From NCBI RefSeq assembly GCF_040954645.1, contig NC_092807.1:48491991-48555990 (forward strand): 64,000 bases of DNA, written 5' to 3'. Under the pieces are notes generated by a model that saw only the letters and a list, made by a program, of their open reading frames with translations, did not search any database and was not told where the DNA came from. The translations under genes and the position numbers were made by a program. Of this stretch, positions 50,126-61,842 are shown one piece after another (position 1 is the stretch's first letter; every line of letters starts with the position of its first letter). Source of the stretch: Diabrotica undecimpunctata. Its lineage: Eukaryota; Arthropoda; Insecta; Coleoptera; Chrysomelidae.

Positions 50126-53020
50126 TTATTCATTCTCTTCATGATATTGAAAAATGTCGTTGATTTGAAACATGCCTCTTAGTCTGTTCTCTGCATCTAT
50201 TAACACATAACTATTTAGTCCATTCTGATTTTCAATTCTGTATGGACCTTCAAACATTGGTTGTAATTTCTTACAACGGTTTTCTTTAACATTACTTTTT
50301 CTAAGTGAACGAATTAACACTAGGTCTCCTTTTTGAAATGTGATTGGTTTTTTTATATTTCGATTTTGTCTTCTGATAAATTTTTCAGCTTTCCTCCTAA
50401 TTCGGTTATTCACTTTCTGCATTACTTGTTCTAACATATCCTGATTATATTCACTAATCCATTTTCTGTTTCCTATATGGCCAAACATTAAATATTCTGG
50501 TACTTCCTCTGTATTTAAATTATGTGTATTATTTAAAAAATATTCTACTTGTGGTATATGTTGCTGCCACGTTTCATGTTGATTTTGACATATTATTCTT
50601 AAATATTTTATAACTTCTTTAATATATCTTTCTGCAGGATTTGTCTGAGGATGTCTGATACTTGTAAAATGAATGTTGATTCCCTTTTTCTCACAAAATG
50701 CCCGAAATTTTTGGTTGTTAAAATATGTAGCATTATCTATTATGCAATTTCTAAATGTTCCTATTTCTTCGAAAAATTGATTAATATATAATTTCAATGT
50801 TTTAACATTTGTTCTTGAGCAGGGATATAGTTTAATAAATTTTGTATATAAATCAACTATCACTAGTATATGCTTTTTTCCTGTTGGACTTGGAACTAAA
50901 TTTGAAATAAAATCCATGGACACTGTATTTAGATTTTCATATACAACATTAGATCTATATGTGTTCTGGTTTTTGAAATTCTTTTCTTTGTTTATTTGAC
51001 ATATTTGGCATTGGGTAGTAATTTCTTTTGCTATACTTATGTCATTCTTTGCAAAATAATTGTCCCTAAATAGCATCCATAGCTTTCTTGAACCAATATG
51101 CATGTAATTATTATGTAAATTTTTCAATATTTTTCTTGCTAAAGTTCTAGTTATTACATATACTTCTATGCCATTTATTATTTTATAATAAACTCCATCT
51201 TTCTTGAGGACTTTTTGTTTTTCACGCAAATTGATCTGATCTCTTATAATTTCTTCTTTAGAATATAATCCTGTACTTTCTACTAATTGATTTAATCCAA
51301 TTTTTATTGTTCGCTGCCCTTTTTGTGATGTATTTTCTAACCTTGATAAAGCATCTGCCACTATATTGGATTTTCCAGAAATGTATTTGATTTCAAAGGA
51401 GTATTCACTCAATATTAGACTCCACCGATGTATTCTACTGTTTCCATATTTGTTATTTAATATAGATGTTAAAGCTTGGTGATCTGTTTCTATTGTAAAT
51501 TCATTACCCAACAAATAAAATCTTAATTTTGTGACACAATGTATAATACTTGCTAGTTCTAATTCTGAAACTGAGTAACCCTTTTCATGTGGCTTTGTAA
51601 TTCTTGAAATGAATTGTATTGGGTATTCGACCCCATCATGTATTTGTAATAATACCCCTGATAATCTCTCTATAGATGCATCTGTTCTTAATATGAATGG
51701 CTGTGTGTAGTCAGGATAGTATATTTTCAAATTTGACAGAAAAATGTTTTTAATCTCTTGGAATGCTAGTTCTCTTCTCTGATCCCATCTCCATTTTACA
51801 CCTTTTCTCAGTAGTTCAAGTAATGGAATTTCTTTTATACTTAGATCTGGTATCATCCTTTTATAATAATTAATTATTCCAATGAATCCTCTTAAAGTTC
51901 TTAAATTGTGTGGTGTTTTATATTCCTGAATGACCTGTGTCCGTTCTGGATCCATTTCGATTCCCTTAGTGTTAAGTCTATAACCTAGATATATTACTTC
52001 TTTTTGAAAAAATGTACATTTTTCTTTATTTATTTTTAGTCCAACTTTGTCTAATCTGTTGATTATAATTTTTAGGTGTTTCTCATGATCTTCAGCCGTT
52101 TTAGAAAAAATTAATATATCATCAATGTAGTGAATTACAAAATTTTCATATCATCCAGAATATCATGAAGACATCTACATAGAGCACTACAAGATGATTG
52201 AAGTCCAAATGGTACTACTTTGAATTGATATACTACTCCATCTATCTGAAATCCTGTATACTGTCTACTTTTTCTTTCTAGAGGTATTAACCAAAAGCTA
52301 TGCTGTAAATCGATTTAAGTGAAAAATGACATTCCTGTAATTCTTCCTAGTATTCCATCTATACTCATTGGTGCTTCAAATTGCTTTTCAGTAATCTTGT
52401 TAATATTCCTTGCATCCAAACATAACCTGATTTCACCTGATCTTTAACGTACTACTACTATAGGATTTATAAAACGTGTGTCTGCCTTCTCAATGATTCC
52501 ATCTTCTAACATATTATTAATTGTTTTGTTTACTTCTTCTTTGTATTTATATGGTATTGGGTATGATTTTGTTTTAAAATCTTTTTCTTCTTTAACTTTT
52601 ATACTATGGACATAATTTTGTGCAATTCTATTTTCTTTATTGACAAGTCCCTTGTGTTTCTGCAATATGGAAATGACTATTGATTTCTATTCTTCAGGGC
52701 AATTTAAAACTTTTATCATATCTTCTTCTTTACAAATAAAATTATTCTTCATTATGTACTCATTATTCCTTGCTTCCAATTTCACGCACTCCACCTCGTA
52801 GGCATCCATCTGCTTAAAATTTCCATTCCTTAAATATTCACTACAATAATTATTCTTTACATTCTTTTGGGACATTTCCCTATCATCAAAATACATTTCT
52901 TCTTCATAAACATCACTATTTTCTTTCAATAATATCCTATCAACTCTTATTCCTTCTTCCACCTCATCTTTCTGCATAAATTTAATTATTTGCCCTTCCA
53001 AAGTTACCATTTTTTCTTAC
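50126..53020 (-). pseudogene. Ty3/gypsy pol: linker, RT, RNase H, integrase; broken in RT
   Basis: Reverse transcriptase, RNase H and integrase of a gypsy-type retrotransposon. Linker 53020-52687 (VTLEGQIIKFMQKDE). RT: PIPYKYKEEVNKTINNMLED and NPIVVVR (52665-52445), a stop, then LCLDARNINKITEKQFEAP, FTxIDLQHSFWLIPL with a stop, PFGLQSS, a frameshift near 52150, then HYIDDILIFSKTAEDH (catalytic YIDD). From 51955 one 609-residue frame holds the RT thumb, RNase H (RTDAS, SELELA, TDHQAL), the integrase HHCC (HNNYMHIG, CQICQ), the catalytic core D-D-E (MDFISNL, IIDNATYF, PAERYIKEV) and a GPY motif (FEGPYRI). No chromodomain. The RT lesions make it inactive; integrase is intact. Confidence 0.93.
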
Positions 53021-53024
53021 CATA

Positions 53025-53252
53025 TCAACATGTACTTATAAAGAAAATATTATTGAAGATTGAAAATTATGTTACGTAAAAATGATAATTGGATAATGGA
53101 AGAAGTATTAATTGAATATTAAAATTAAATAATATATTTGATGATTGGATATTGGTATATAGAAAAGAAGAATAAATATAAATGCTGTTTGCTAGTTTGC
53201 TTGGTGGTTTATAAATGCTGTGAAGAAAAATATCTTACACACAATACATCAT

Positions 53253-53257
<5 letters not shown>
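53025..53257 (+). mobile_element. Inverted, internally deleted gypsy LTR fragment
   Basis: Reverse complement of two parts of the LTR at 48169: 53025-53236 matches 48830-48610 almost exactly (attggatattggtatataga, gctgtttgctagtttgcttg), and 53238-53257 matches the LTR end (acaatacatcataacaa). It abuts the pol start in opposite orientation. Confidence 0.75.

Positions 53258-53339
<82 letters not shown>
53257..53339. repeat. (TA)n tract, tail of LINE copy 1
   Basis: Adjoins the 3' side of a minus-strand LINE end. Confidence 0.95.
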
Positions 53340-53343
<4 letters not shown>

Positions 53344-53567
53344 CTTCATATCCATAGATTTTTATCTTGGGTCATACCAATACCAAACCCCTTTGTCGAG
53401 GACATGTCCTGCCTAAGGGTCTCCCCTAGATTATCTTTAGTCTTCCTCTTCTGCTCCTCCCAGGAACCCACATATCAGCAGTTCTTTCTATTGGGTGAGT
53501 AACTTCTCAACTTGGAACAGGACCAAACTATTTTAACCTATGATCTATCATTATGGCGTCAATTGTG
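53340..53567 (-). mobile_element. LINE 3' end, tandem copy 1
   Basis: The minus strand reads IERTADMWVPGRSRRGRLKI, then GRTCPRQRGLVLV and [10 protein letters not shown], a decayed LINE C-terminus (R-E-M-VPG-RGRGRPR, then A-DR-W). It is cut at gtcaattgt, where the inverted repeat D module begins. Confidence 0.6.
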
Positions 53568-53569
53568 AT

Positions 53570-54060
<491 letters not shown>

Positions 54061-54350
54061 TATCAATTTCCGCCATATGTATTCATTGGTTGAGTGCATT
54101 GGTACCATTGTAATTATGGTAACAATTATAATAAAACGTGGTAACAAAATTAATTAGCACCCAACAATGAAATGATTGGGGGTAACAATTAACAATTGTA
54201 ATTAAAATTCTAAAATGACGATTCTCTAAAAAATTAATTCCTGAAGCTGTTGATTAGACAAATGACGCTTTCTCTTTTTTATATGATCAATTTGTATTTT
54301 CTAGTTTTCAAAAGTTTGTTTTATTATTTCAGCAAAGTTTTGGAAATTAT
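54061..54350. other. No gene seen
   Basis: Spacer with ggtaac/gttacc-type short repeats; nothing supported. Confidence 0.25.
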
Positions 54351-54412
54351 TCTTTAAATTAATTACTATTTTAATGGGAATAAGCCACAATTGTAGGTTA
54401 ACCTTTATCGGA
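54351..54412. repeat. Hairpin family H, half copy
   Basis: ttaaattaattactatttta then atgggaataagccacaatt, identical in order to the left tip of 15639-15856; the second arm is missing. Confidence 0.75.
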
Positions 54413-54569
54413 CATCTATTTTAACCCAAAATCACAATTTTTTGCTGTTACTTTATAGATCTTAATTTTTAATCGACAGTCTTTCATCTATTTTTAGTTT
54501 ATATATTGTATTGATAAAAAATTTTGCCTACAAGAACATATAACGGTTAGATTAAATTTAAACTTTAAT

Positions 54570-56440
54570 TTTATAGGCTGGGGTCTCCTAATACCCCGGC
54601 CAGCCTTTTATGTCATACAAAATGAATTCTAATAAAGTTGTAATAGTGTGGGAATCCCATAGATTGTACGGATTAGTACCTACTATGAGTGTCCTATTGT
54701 TTTATGTAAGGTTTTTACATGTTTAAATGGGAAATTCCCCGAACTGCGATAAAATGTAACGAAATAATATAAATATATTGAGTTCCAGTGTCAGTTAGTT
54801 TCTTGTCGTATTTGGGAATAGTGCATAAAATTCTGAACATGAGCTACATTTCAGTTATATCTAGCCAAAAGAAACTGAGTGAAGATGAACTTTTACGTTT
54901 ACTTGAAAGTGATGATCCATAGCTTGATATCAATGAGGATACAGCAAGTGATTTAGAAGATGAAGACAATGTAACAGAGGTAGAAGAAGAAAATGACCTT
55001 ATTATTGGTCAAAGCATAGAGCAAAATGAACCAACAGTTACTGACTACGAAGGCTTACCGGTTTATTTATCTAAAGATGGAACTGAGTAGTCAAGGTTGC
55101 CAAAAAACACAAAAGTGAAACGTGCAAAGGCCAATATTCGTAGACATGCTCTAGGACTTACAAATTACAGTGATGATATATCAAGTTTTAAAAGCGGTTT
55201 CCTTCTGTTTTTTTCAGACGAAATTCTAAACATAATTATTGTTATTGAAACTATTCGGAAGGCACAAGCGTATTACGATAACTGGAATAGTGAAAACCCA
55301 AATAAAACTAAAGTGTATGTATGCGTTGATGCTTTTAAGATTCAAGCCTATATTGGAGTATTGCTTATACTTGGAGCTTTTCATGGATTGAAAGCTCCAA
55401 GCTGACCAGCTACTATGTCTAGAGATAGGTTCAAACAAATAACTTTATTAATTCATTCACGAAAATCAGTAGATAATTTGGCCCCAATAAGAGATGTATG
55501 TGATATTTTTATTTCTAATTGTAAGAAATCACTACATCCAGGAATCATCTGTGTGTAGATGAGCAGTTCTTGCCTTTTAGAGGTAAAGCACGATTCCGAG
55601 TTTGTATGAAGAGCAAACCTGACAAGTATGGATTAAAGATATGGGCCCTTGTGGACTGCATTACTGCTTTTATTGTTAACATGCAAATTTATCTGGGTAT
55701 GTTTTTTAATTTCCAACAAAAAAACAAACAAATTTTTAAATATATTAATTTTTAGGAAAACAAGGTCCTAAGGCGAAAAAAGCTCAAGGCCAAAGAGTTG
55801 TCCTAGACTTGATAGACTCTTTGGAAGAAGGGGATTGAAATAACAACTGACAAGTTTTTTACGAGTATGTGATACTCTTCGAAAAAATAAAACGTTTATT
55901 TCAAGGGGATTCTACCAGCATTATATAAAACAGATTATTTAAGTATGTTTGCTTTTAAAAAACATCAAACGTTAGTCTCTTTTGTTTCAAAACCAAGAAC
56001 TGCAATCATTTTACTTTCAAGTGAGCAAGAACACTCCTAACAAAACGAAAGGAGCCGTCGATACAACCGATAAGTTATCTAAAGAATGTACGGTACAAAG
56101 AAAAACAAACCGTTGGCCGATGGCTCTATTCTCTCATCTTATTAAAGTCTCAGGTATTAATTCCTACAAATTGTGGCTACTAAAATATCCTGATTGAAAA
56201 AAGCACAACATGAGTAAGCGTAAAATGTATATTTTGGCACTGGGCAATGAATTTATAAAGGAATATGTTTTTAGACGTTATAACAATAAGTAATGTATTT
56301 TGTAGTAATGTGTATGCTTTAGTCTAATAAATGTTCAATACTATAAAAATATTGTGTTACTGGTACAGTTTTTTCGTGTAAGCATAGTTCACCTATTTAA
56401 GAATGGGGTCCTCCGTTCAGACCCCGGCCCGTCTTTTGTG
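54570..56440 (+). pseudogene. Second piggyBac-like element, transposase decayed
   Basis: Starts MSYISVISSQKKLSEDELLR at 54840, with a stop after ESDDP, then an acidic region, ARKAQAYYDNWN-type text near 55270, MSRDRFKQITLLIHSRKSVD near 55415, APIRDVCDIF, PFRGKARFRVCMKSKPDKYG (55570) and LKIWALVDCITAFIVNMQIY, a phase-keeping intron (55697-55755), GPKAKKAQGQRVVLDLIDSL, KHQTLVSFVSKPRTAIILLS and KGAVDTTDKLSKECTV with RKTNRWPMALFSHLI (56110). This is piggyBac order. The ends carry GGGGTC...GACCCC or GGGGT...ACCCC hairpins near 54585 and 56405, possibly subterminal repeats; TTAA ends were not fixed. Confidence 0.8.
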
Positions 56441-56456
56441 TAATATTTTGAGGCCC

Positions 56457-57960
56457 TGTCGTCTCCGGTGTAATTAATAAATGTATGAAAATGTGTTTCA
56501 CTACTTGGTGCAAGTTTCCATGTTTATTAATTGTTCTAACTATTGCGCAATATGGTGTAATATTGCGTAGTTAGCCGTTACGCTCTTATTGTGGCATTGT
56601 CTTGAAGAGACAATCCCTTTATGGTTTTATTGGTGGTGGAAATAAAACACAGTCTTTCTAAGAAGAAAACAACTCAGCTTTAGATTCTTAGAAAGTTTGC
56701 AGAGCCCTTCGAACAAAGTGCTCTAGGGAGCTACCCTACACGGGTAAAACTACACCATACACTGACTTGAGATCCGAAAATATCCCATATTTAACGATAA
56801 ATTAACTTTTATATGAAACTTTTTCATTGGTGCGTGATTGGAGGCACCTGATGACATCCCCCTGCTTTGGAGACTCTGAGGCTGATAAAAAAGCTGATTT
56901 TATTAAAAAACCTAAGAAAAAACATTTTTTTACAATTCACATATAGAAAAGAAAAAATGCATAAAATATATTAAAATGTATATGTCCATATTGTCAAATT
57001 AACTTACAGTTCTCTAACACACACTACTCTCGCGTACACTCGCGTAGCACGCACTTGCACTGCACAAAAACACTCACAGGCGGTGGTCGGTGTTGTTGAC
57101 AGCATCTGCAGGTCCATCCTCGGCGATGTGCTCGTTCTACGGCGGCTTCGTCCTCTCTAGCTATACGTTTCCCATCTGCATGTCGCCGGTGAGTTTGCCT
57201 GAGCCTCCGTGGTGACTCTGGACCACATAATGGTAGGCAGGCAGTGACTGGCTACTGCGGAGACATCCATCGCATCAGGTACTTAGTATCAAGTAGGCTG
57301 GCTCGTCGGAGATATGGCACATAGACGGTTTCAGGGCTGCAGAAGGTGGATATCGGCCTGTTAGTTTGGTGTACTAACATCCGATGCTGCTCCCCTTGTT
57401 TTCCTGAGTGGTTTTAATGCAGGCGTCGTGTTGGAACTTTTGCGATTTTCGATCGCGGAGCATGAGAGCTCTGACATCTCGGCTGACAAGTCGTGGTAGA
57501 GTTCGTTAAAAGGTTGGGCGCCATGTCGTCTCCGGTGTAATTAATAAACGTATGAAAATGTGTTAGCAACTTGGTGCAAGTTTCCATGTTTATTAATTGT
57601 TCTAACTATTACGCAATATGGTGTAATATTGCGTAGTTAGCCTGTACGCTCTTATTGTGGCATTGTCTTTATGGTTTATTGGTGGTGGAAATAAAACACA
57701 GTCTTTCTAAGAAGAAAAAAACTCAGCTTCAGAGTCTTAGAAAGTTTGCAGAGCCCTTCGAGCAAAGTGCTCTAGGGAGCTACCCTACACGGGTAAAACT
57801 ACACCATACACTGACTTGAGATCCGAAAATGTCCCATATTTAAAGATAAATTAACTTTTATATGAAACGTTTTCATTTCTCAACCAATTAAATTTAATTA
57901 TAAGTTCCAGAAGGAAGGGCGATGCACATCGAGGTGCGTGATTGGAGGCACCTGATGACA
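56457..57960 (-). mobile_element. TRIM-like LTR retrotransposon (no genes)
   Basis: Two direct LTRs, 56457-56856 (400 bp) and 57524-57960 (437 bp), each starting TGTCGTCTCCGG and ending GATGACA, differ mainly by a roughly 56-bp and a short indel. On the minus strand the right LTR is followed at once by a primer site TGGCGCCCAAC (57523-57513), and the left LTR is preceded by a purine tract (AGCAGGGGGA, 56866-56857). Flanks gccc and gcct may be a diverged 4-bp target duplication. The 667-bp interior has no reading frame, so it must have moved with proteins supplied in trans. Confidence 0.88.
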
Positions 57961-57971
57961 GCCTGTCCGAT

Positions 57972-58140
57972 GAAGATTAAAATAAATTTATTGACGTTTC
58001 AATCACCAGTTCGGAAATCGGTCTCAAAATACAAACATTAATGATGTATTTTGAGAACGATTTCCGAAGTAGAGACTGAAACGTTAATAAGCTTATTTTA
58101 ACCATTAATTGTGGCTTATTCCAATTAAAATAGTAATTAC
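57972..58140. repeat. Hairpin family H copy
   Basis: Arms ataaatttattgacgtttca / tgaaacgttaataagcttat and cggaaatcg / cgatttccg flank a short centre with acaaacattaatgatgtat. It ends gtggcttattccaattaaaa, continuing into aatgccacaagcac. Confidence 0.85.
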
Positions 58141-58639
58141 TATAAAATGCCACAAGCACAATTTTCTTTAAATATTGCAAATAATATTTTGTTTGTAAGA
58201 TACTTAGCCATGTTTCGCTTAAAAAAAATTGGATGCGTGCATTACTTCTTAATCAATAATATTTTAAATTTTAAAGTCATACAAAAGACGATAATATTAT
58301 AAATTAAACATTAAAAATAAATTAGGTAAAAGTTTTTCGTTTTAATACGAAAACTTATCTTGATTTCAGCCAGACTTAAAAGACTACTAAAATGTTTAAT
58401 ACTACATACCGTCCTTGTCGATAAATCGACTCAACTGACTATTTCACTCATCTTAAAATTTTCACATAATCTGACCAATCACAAACCAAAGACAGTTTGT
58501 ATTATCGCGAAAACACCAACTGTCTTTCAATTCTGATTGGTCTATCAGCTTCGTGTTTTCAACGACGTAACCATGGATACCGATCGCAAAGTAAAGTTTG
58601 ACGTTTGCCAAAAAAATTATTGTAGCTGTATACGTCAAA
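58141..58639. other. No gene seen
   Basis: A+T-rich; 58440-58560 is less so, but no feature is supported. Confidence 0.25.
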
Positions 58640-58864
58640 ATGAGTCGTTTCGGTGGTACTTCAAACGAAATTATAAACCAAAACATTGAAGAAAATATAC
58701 CGAGTAACACAAGAAAATCTAAATCTTATATATGGAGACAATTTATGATGTTCTGTGTGGATCGCAACTACAAATTAGATGCAGAAAATAACAACGAAAG
58801 ACTAACTAAATTCCTTCCTCTCATTCTACTGAATTTTTCACCTATCACTTTGTTCATGAAATAG
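58640..58864 (+). CDS. Short frame resembling a Crypton/tyrosine-recombinase N-terminus
   Basis: MSRFGGTSNEIINQNIEENI, then PSNTRKSKSYIWRQFMMFCV and NYKLDAENNNERLTKFL. The pattern (T-x-E-I-x-x-L, then NTRxxxKxxWxxFxxFC) is like the N-terminal SAM-like region of Crypton-type tyrosine recombinases in animals. The frame ends after 75 residues from this Met and no catalytic domain follows, so it is at most a fragment or first exon. Low certainty. Confidence 0.35.
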   Translation: MSRFGGTSNEIINQNIEENIPSNTRKSKSYIWRQFMMFCVDRNYKLDAENNNERLTKFLPLILLNFSPITLFMK

Positions 58865-58869
58865 TCTAA

Positions 58870-59049
58870 TAAAATACCACTCGTGATTTAATTTAGCTTA
58901 TAAGTCTGTCTTTTAGTTTTAAACTCAACTGAGTTTCTTAAAGAAACACCACGAGTCCTACGGACTCGTGGTGTTTTCAAGCAACTCAGTTTCGTTTAGA
59001 AGTAAATCGACAGACTTATCGCGAAAATTGAATCACTAGTGGTATTACT
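58870..59049. repeat. 180-bp palindrome
   Basis: Arms are reverse complements with small gaps: aataccact at both tips, taagtctgtc/gacagactta, aactgagttt/aactcagttt-type pairing, and a perfect core caccacgagtcc ta cggactcgtggtg centred at about 58960. Confidence 0.88.
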
Positions 59050-59299
59050 ATTGAAAGTACTGACAAATAGTCGTTTAGCGCTACACCTACTTTTACCGTA
59101 CCGAACGTGATTATTTTAGGTGATTGGTCCAGAGTCAGTCGCAGTTTATTATCTTGGATTGGCATTCCACAGGTCATCCATCGTGCGCAAAAACGGACAT
59201 TGATTATACTGGGGTAGGTGGTACATGTTTGACATACGTGCATAAGGTCTCATTTTTATTGAACTGTCCCCATCCTGCTCTGTTGGTCTTCACAGCAAC

Positions 59300-61115
59300 C
59301 ATGCCCAATCTTATTTAGTTCACATTACCCATAGTTTTAAGTTGTAGTTTAAACTAGTCAGTGTGATTTCCGAGGATACCAGGCTAGAGGTTTCACGGAT
59401 TACTCCAGTCGTCAGCGACGAAAATGCCACTGAACCTCTAAAAATCATACGAACAAGCTGAATTTTGCCGAAAGTGTCAATTTTAAGACACTTAAAAAGA
59501 TGCAAAAAGTTTACCCCTAACTCTAAGCTTTCCCTTAAAACCCCCCACGTAGATGAGGGAAAACGGAAAAAATCGATTTACCAAAATCTCTACTTCATAG
59601 AAAAAAATGTTTCAATTAGAAAATGTAAAGATAATTTTGAACAAATTTTATTAGCATTTTTTGAGTAGAATGAACCGTTCTCTTAGAAACAACGATTGAA
59701 GCGATCGGCGATTTTAAATGTCAGTTACGCTTGCTCGACGAAAAAAATTTAGTATCTTTTGATTCGACTATCCGTCCGACAAAACTTTATAGCATGAAAT
59801 TTAAGTTTTAAGTTTAAAAACAAGTGTTGAGGCATTTAAAATATGCTTAAAAACGCTGAATTTAAACCTTCACATTACAAACCATCTAACACATTTAAAA
59901 CTGCTCCGTTTTAATTACACTAGTACGTTTTTCAAAAGAACTTAACTTTCGCTATAAATTAAACCCAAAACCGTCATTTTGGAGACATTTCCTGTGACGT
60001 GCGATTATTTGTAATTTAAAAGTTGAAATTATGCGTGTTTAGTCATATTTCAAATGCCTCATATTTGTTGCCAAAAATCAAACTCGAATTTTCATGTTAT
60101 ATGTTGTGAAGACTAGTCTCCATCAATGGAAATTTTACTACGACCTTTCAATAATAGTAATAAATTGTGTTAATCTGAAGCGAATCGTAAAAAATGGCAA
60201 AAATCGCGCAAAAAGTTATTTTTTATTGAACAGCATTTTGACTTGGATCGATCACTCTGATCAAAAGATATCGACTTTTTACCGTCGAGTTGATACAAAT
60301 TTTATTTATCATTGAGTTCGCCCGCGGCACTGACATTCAAAATCGCCGGTCTCTTCAAGCGTTGCTTCTGAGAGAACGGTTCGTTCTACGCATTCATAGA
60401 TGGATTTGTTTCGTCCAAATTTAATTTTAAAAAAAATGTTGCAGCTACTTGGTGTCCAAATAAAAAGGCTTACGAGGTAAAAGTGCCAATCAAAGCCAAA
60501 AAACTGGGTGATCTTATAAAAGTCTTGACTTACATTCCCGAAGAAGATAAATAATTTTTTGAGCAATTTAAGGACTGGCCGACGACCAACGAAGTATGAT
60601 AGTGATTAGTTTTTTTATGTCCTAAGTCTTAAGATGTACTTTATGTCTTGTTTGTAAAAATAAACGTATTTTTATAAATAAATTAATAATGATTACCCGT
60701 AGAGCAGCACAGTATTTCATATTGATTTTATAAAGGAAACAAGTCACAGCCCTTAAAAACGTCCTTTTGGCCTTAATAGTTTTTAAAGCCAAATTTGCTG
60801 TATCACATTACTAGTTTCACTTTACTAGTTTTACTAGTAGTCACTTTACTAGTTTTCTTCTACATTTCATATGTAGAACAAAATATGATGGGTTATCAAG
60901 TTCCTAAACTAGATAGTTTTTTTTTTGTTTTCCTCAAAATATTGTGGACTTATACCCTATATAGAATAAGCGATGCAATTGATATTTTTGGCAAAATTAA
61001 GCTTGTTCCCATAATTTTTACGGATCAAATATCTGACGACTGGACTAGAGAAGCCACTGAGAAAATCTTTTCTGGATATCAGTCGCAGGTCGCCATGTGT
61101 CGTAATAACTTGTAA
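59300..61115. repeat. Large diverged inverted repeat, unknown element
   Basis: 59668-59780 is the reverse complement of about 60245-60395 (gagaacggttc, aaaatcgcc, ctgacatt, atcaaaagata). Farther out, minus 59480-59440 (IDTFGKIQLVRMIF) matches plus 60970-61015 (IDIFGKIKLVPIIF) at DNA level. The right arm also has a coding-like segment near 60440-60590 ending KLGDLIKVLTYIPEEDK. Unequal spacing shows insertions or deletions. I cannot name the element. Confidence 0.5.
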
Positions 61116-61382
61116 CGTTTTGAAGTGCTTCCCATTGAAGTTTTTGCCATCAAATATTTAGCAAATTAATTTCTAATTCTTTCACAATTTGCCGAACTTT
61201 TTTGTCCTTCGTTAGGTACTGGAAGAAAGGACTCGTTTTTTCGTTTCCCTGTCTCCAAAGACCAGGAATGCTTTTTCCTTGTTTATCCTCATCAATATTC
61301 TCATATTTCCTTGTTTATCCCACACCTGTTGGTGTGTATAAACTCTCAAAAAAATATCATTATTTAAATCTTCAAGGAAGGT

Positions 61383-61842
61383 TAAACGGGTACCACCGGT
61401 GACTTCTGAGAATCGTAGCACAAGCAGTACTACCTTTAGAGCGCAAGAATCATACCAAATACTACAAGAAATTGTTGCAATGAAAAAAACAAGAGACGAT
61501 AGTACAATTGTTGGAGAGCATATGGCATCAAATCACAGAAAATACAGCGCCCATACCAAAAGTGGGGTGGAACATCTAATTGGAAATATTCTGTATAAGG
61601 CTGATAGAGGACATTATAAACCACGTGTATCCTCGATCAGTTCCATTAGCCACAACCACTATTATTCATCTTAATCCAATCAACAAACTTTTGCAAGTAT
61701 CACGCCTAGTACAACACCCAATCCATATAATTAATATTCCTCAGACACTCAAAGCACAAGTACTCCTTTGACATCACCTTCAGCACCAGATGACCCATTT
61801 TCTTATAAAAGTGAGTCTTTTTTTGACGACATTTGCAGATAG
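61383..61842 (+). pseudogene. MADF/BESS-type regulator C-terminal fragment
   Basis: Reads VKRVPPVTSENRSTSSTTFR, QILQEIVAMKKTRDDSTIVG, EHMASNHRKYSAHTKSGVEH, a helical segment LIGNILYKADRGHYK, and after a stop a Ser/Thr/Pro-rich tail to SFFDDICR. This resembles the end of insect MADF-type transcription factors, where a conserved GEHVA--LR--- helix precedes a Ser-rich tail. Two in-frame stops suggest a pseudogene or a transposon-captured exon. No N-terminal MADF domain was identified. Confidence 0.35.

Noticed and set aside
54580..54605. Rho-independent-type terminator hairpins (GGGGT...ACCCC)
   Set aside because: The context is eukaryotic and similar hairpins occur near both ends of the second piggyBac, so subterminal repeats fit better.
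59372..59415. Third hammerhead-like arrangement on the minus strand (CTGACGA, imperfect stem, GAAAC, GGTA)
   Set aside because: Stem II needs a bulge, stem I does not pair next to the core, and the stretch lies inside a possibly coding inverted repeat; likely coincidence.
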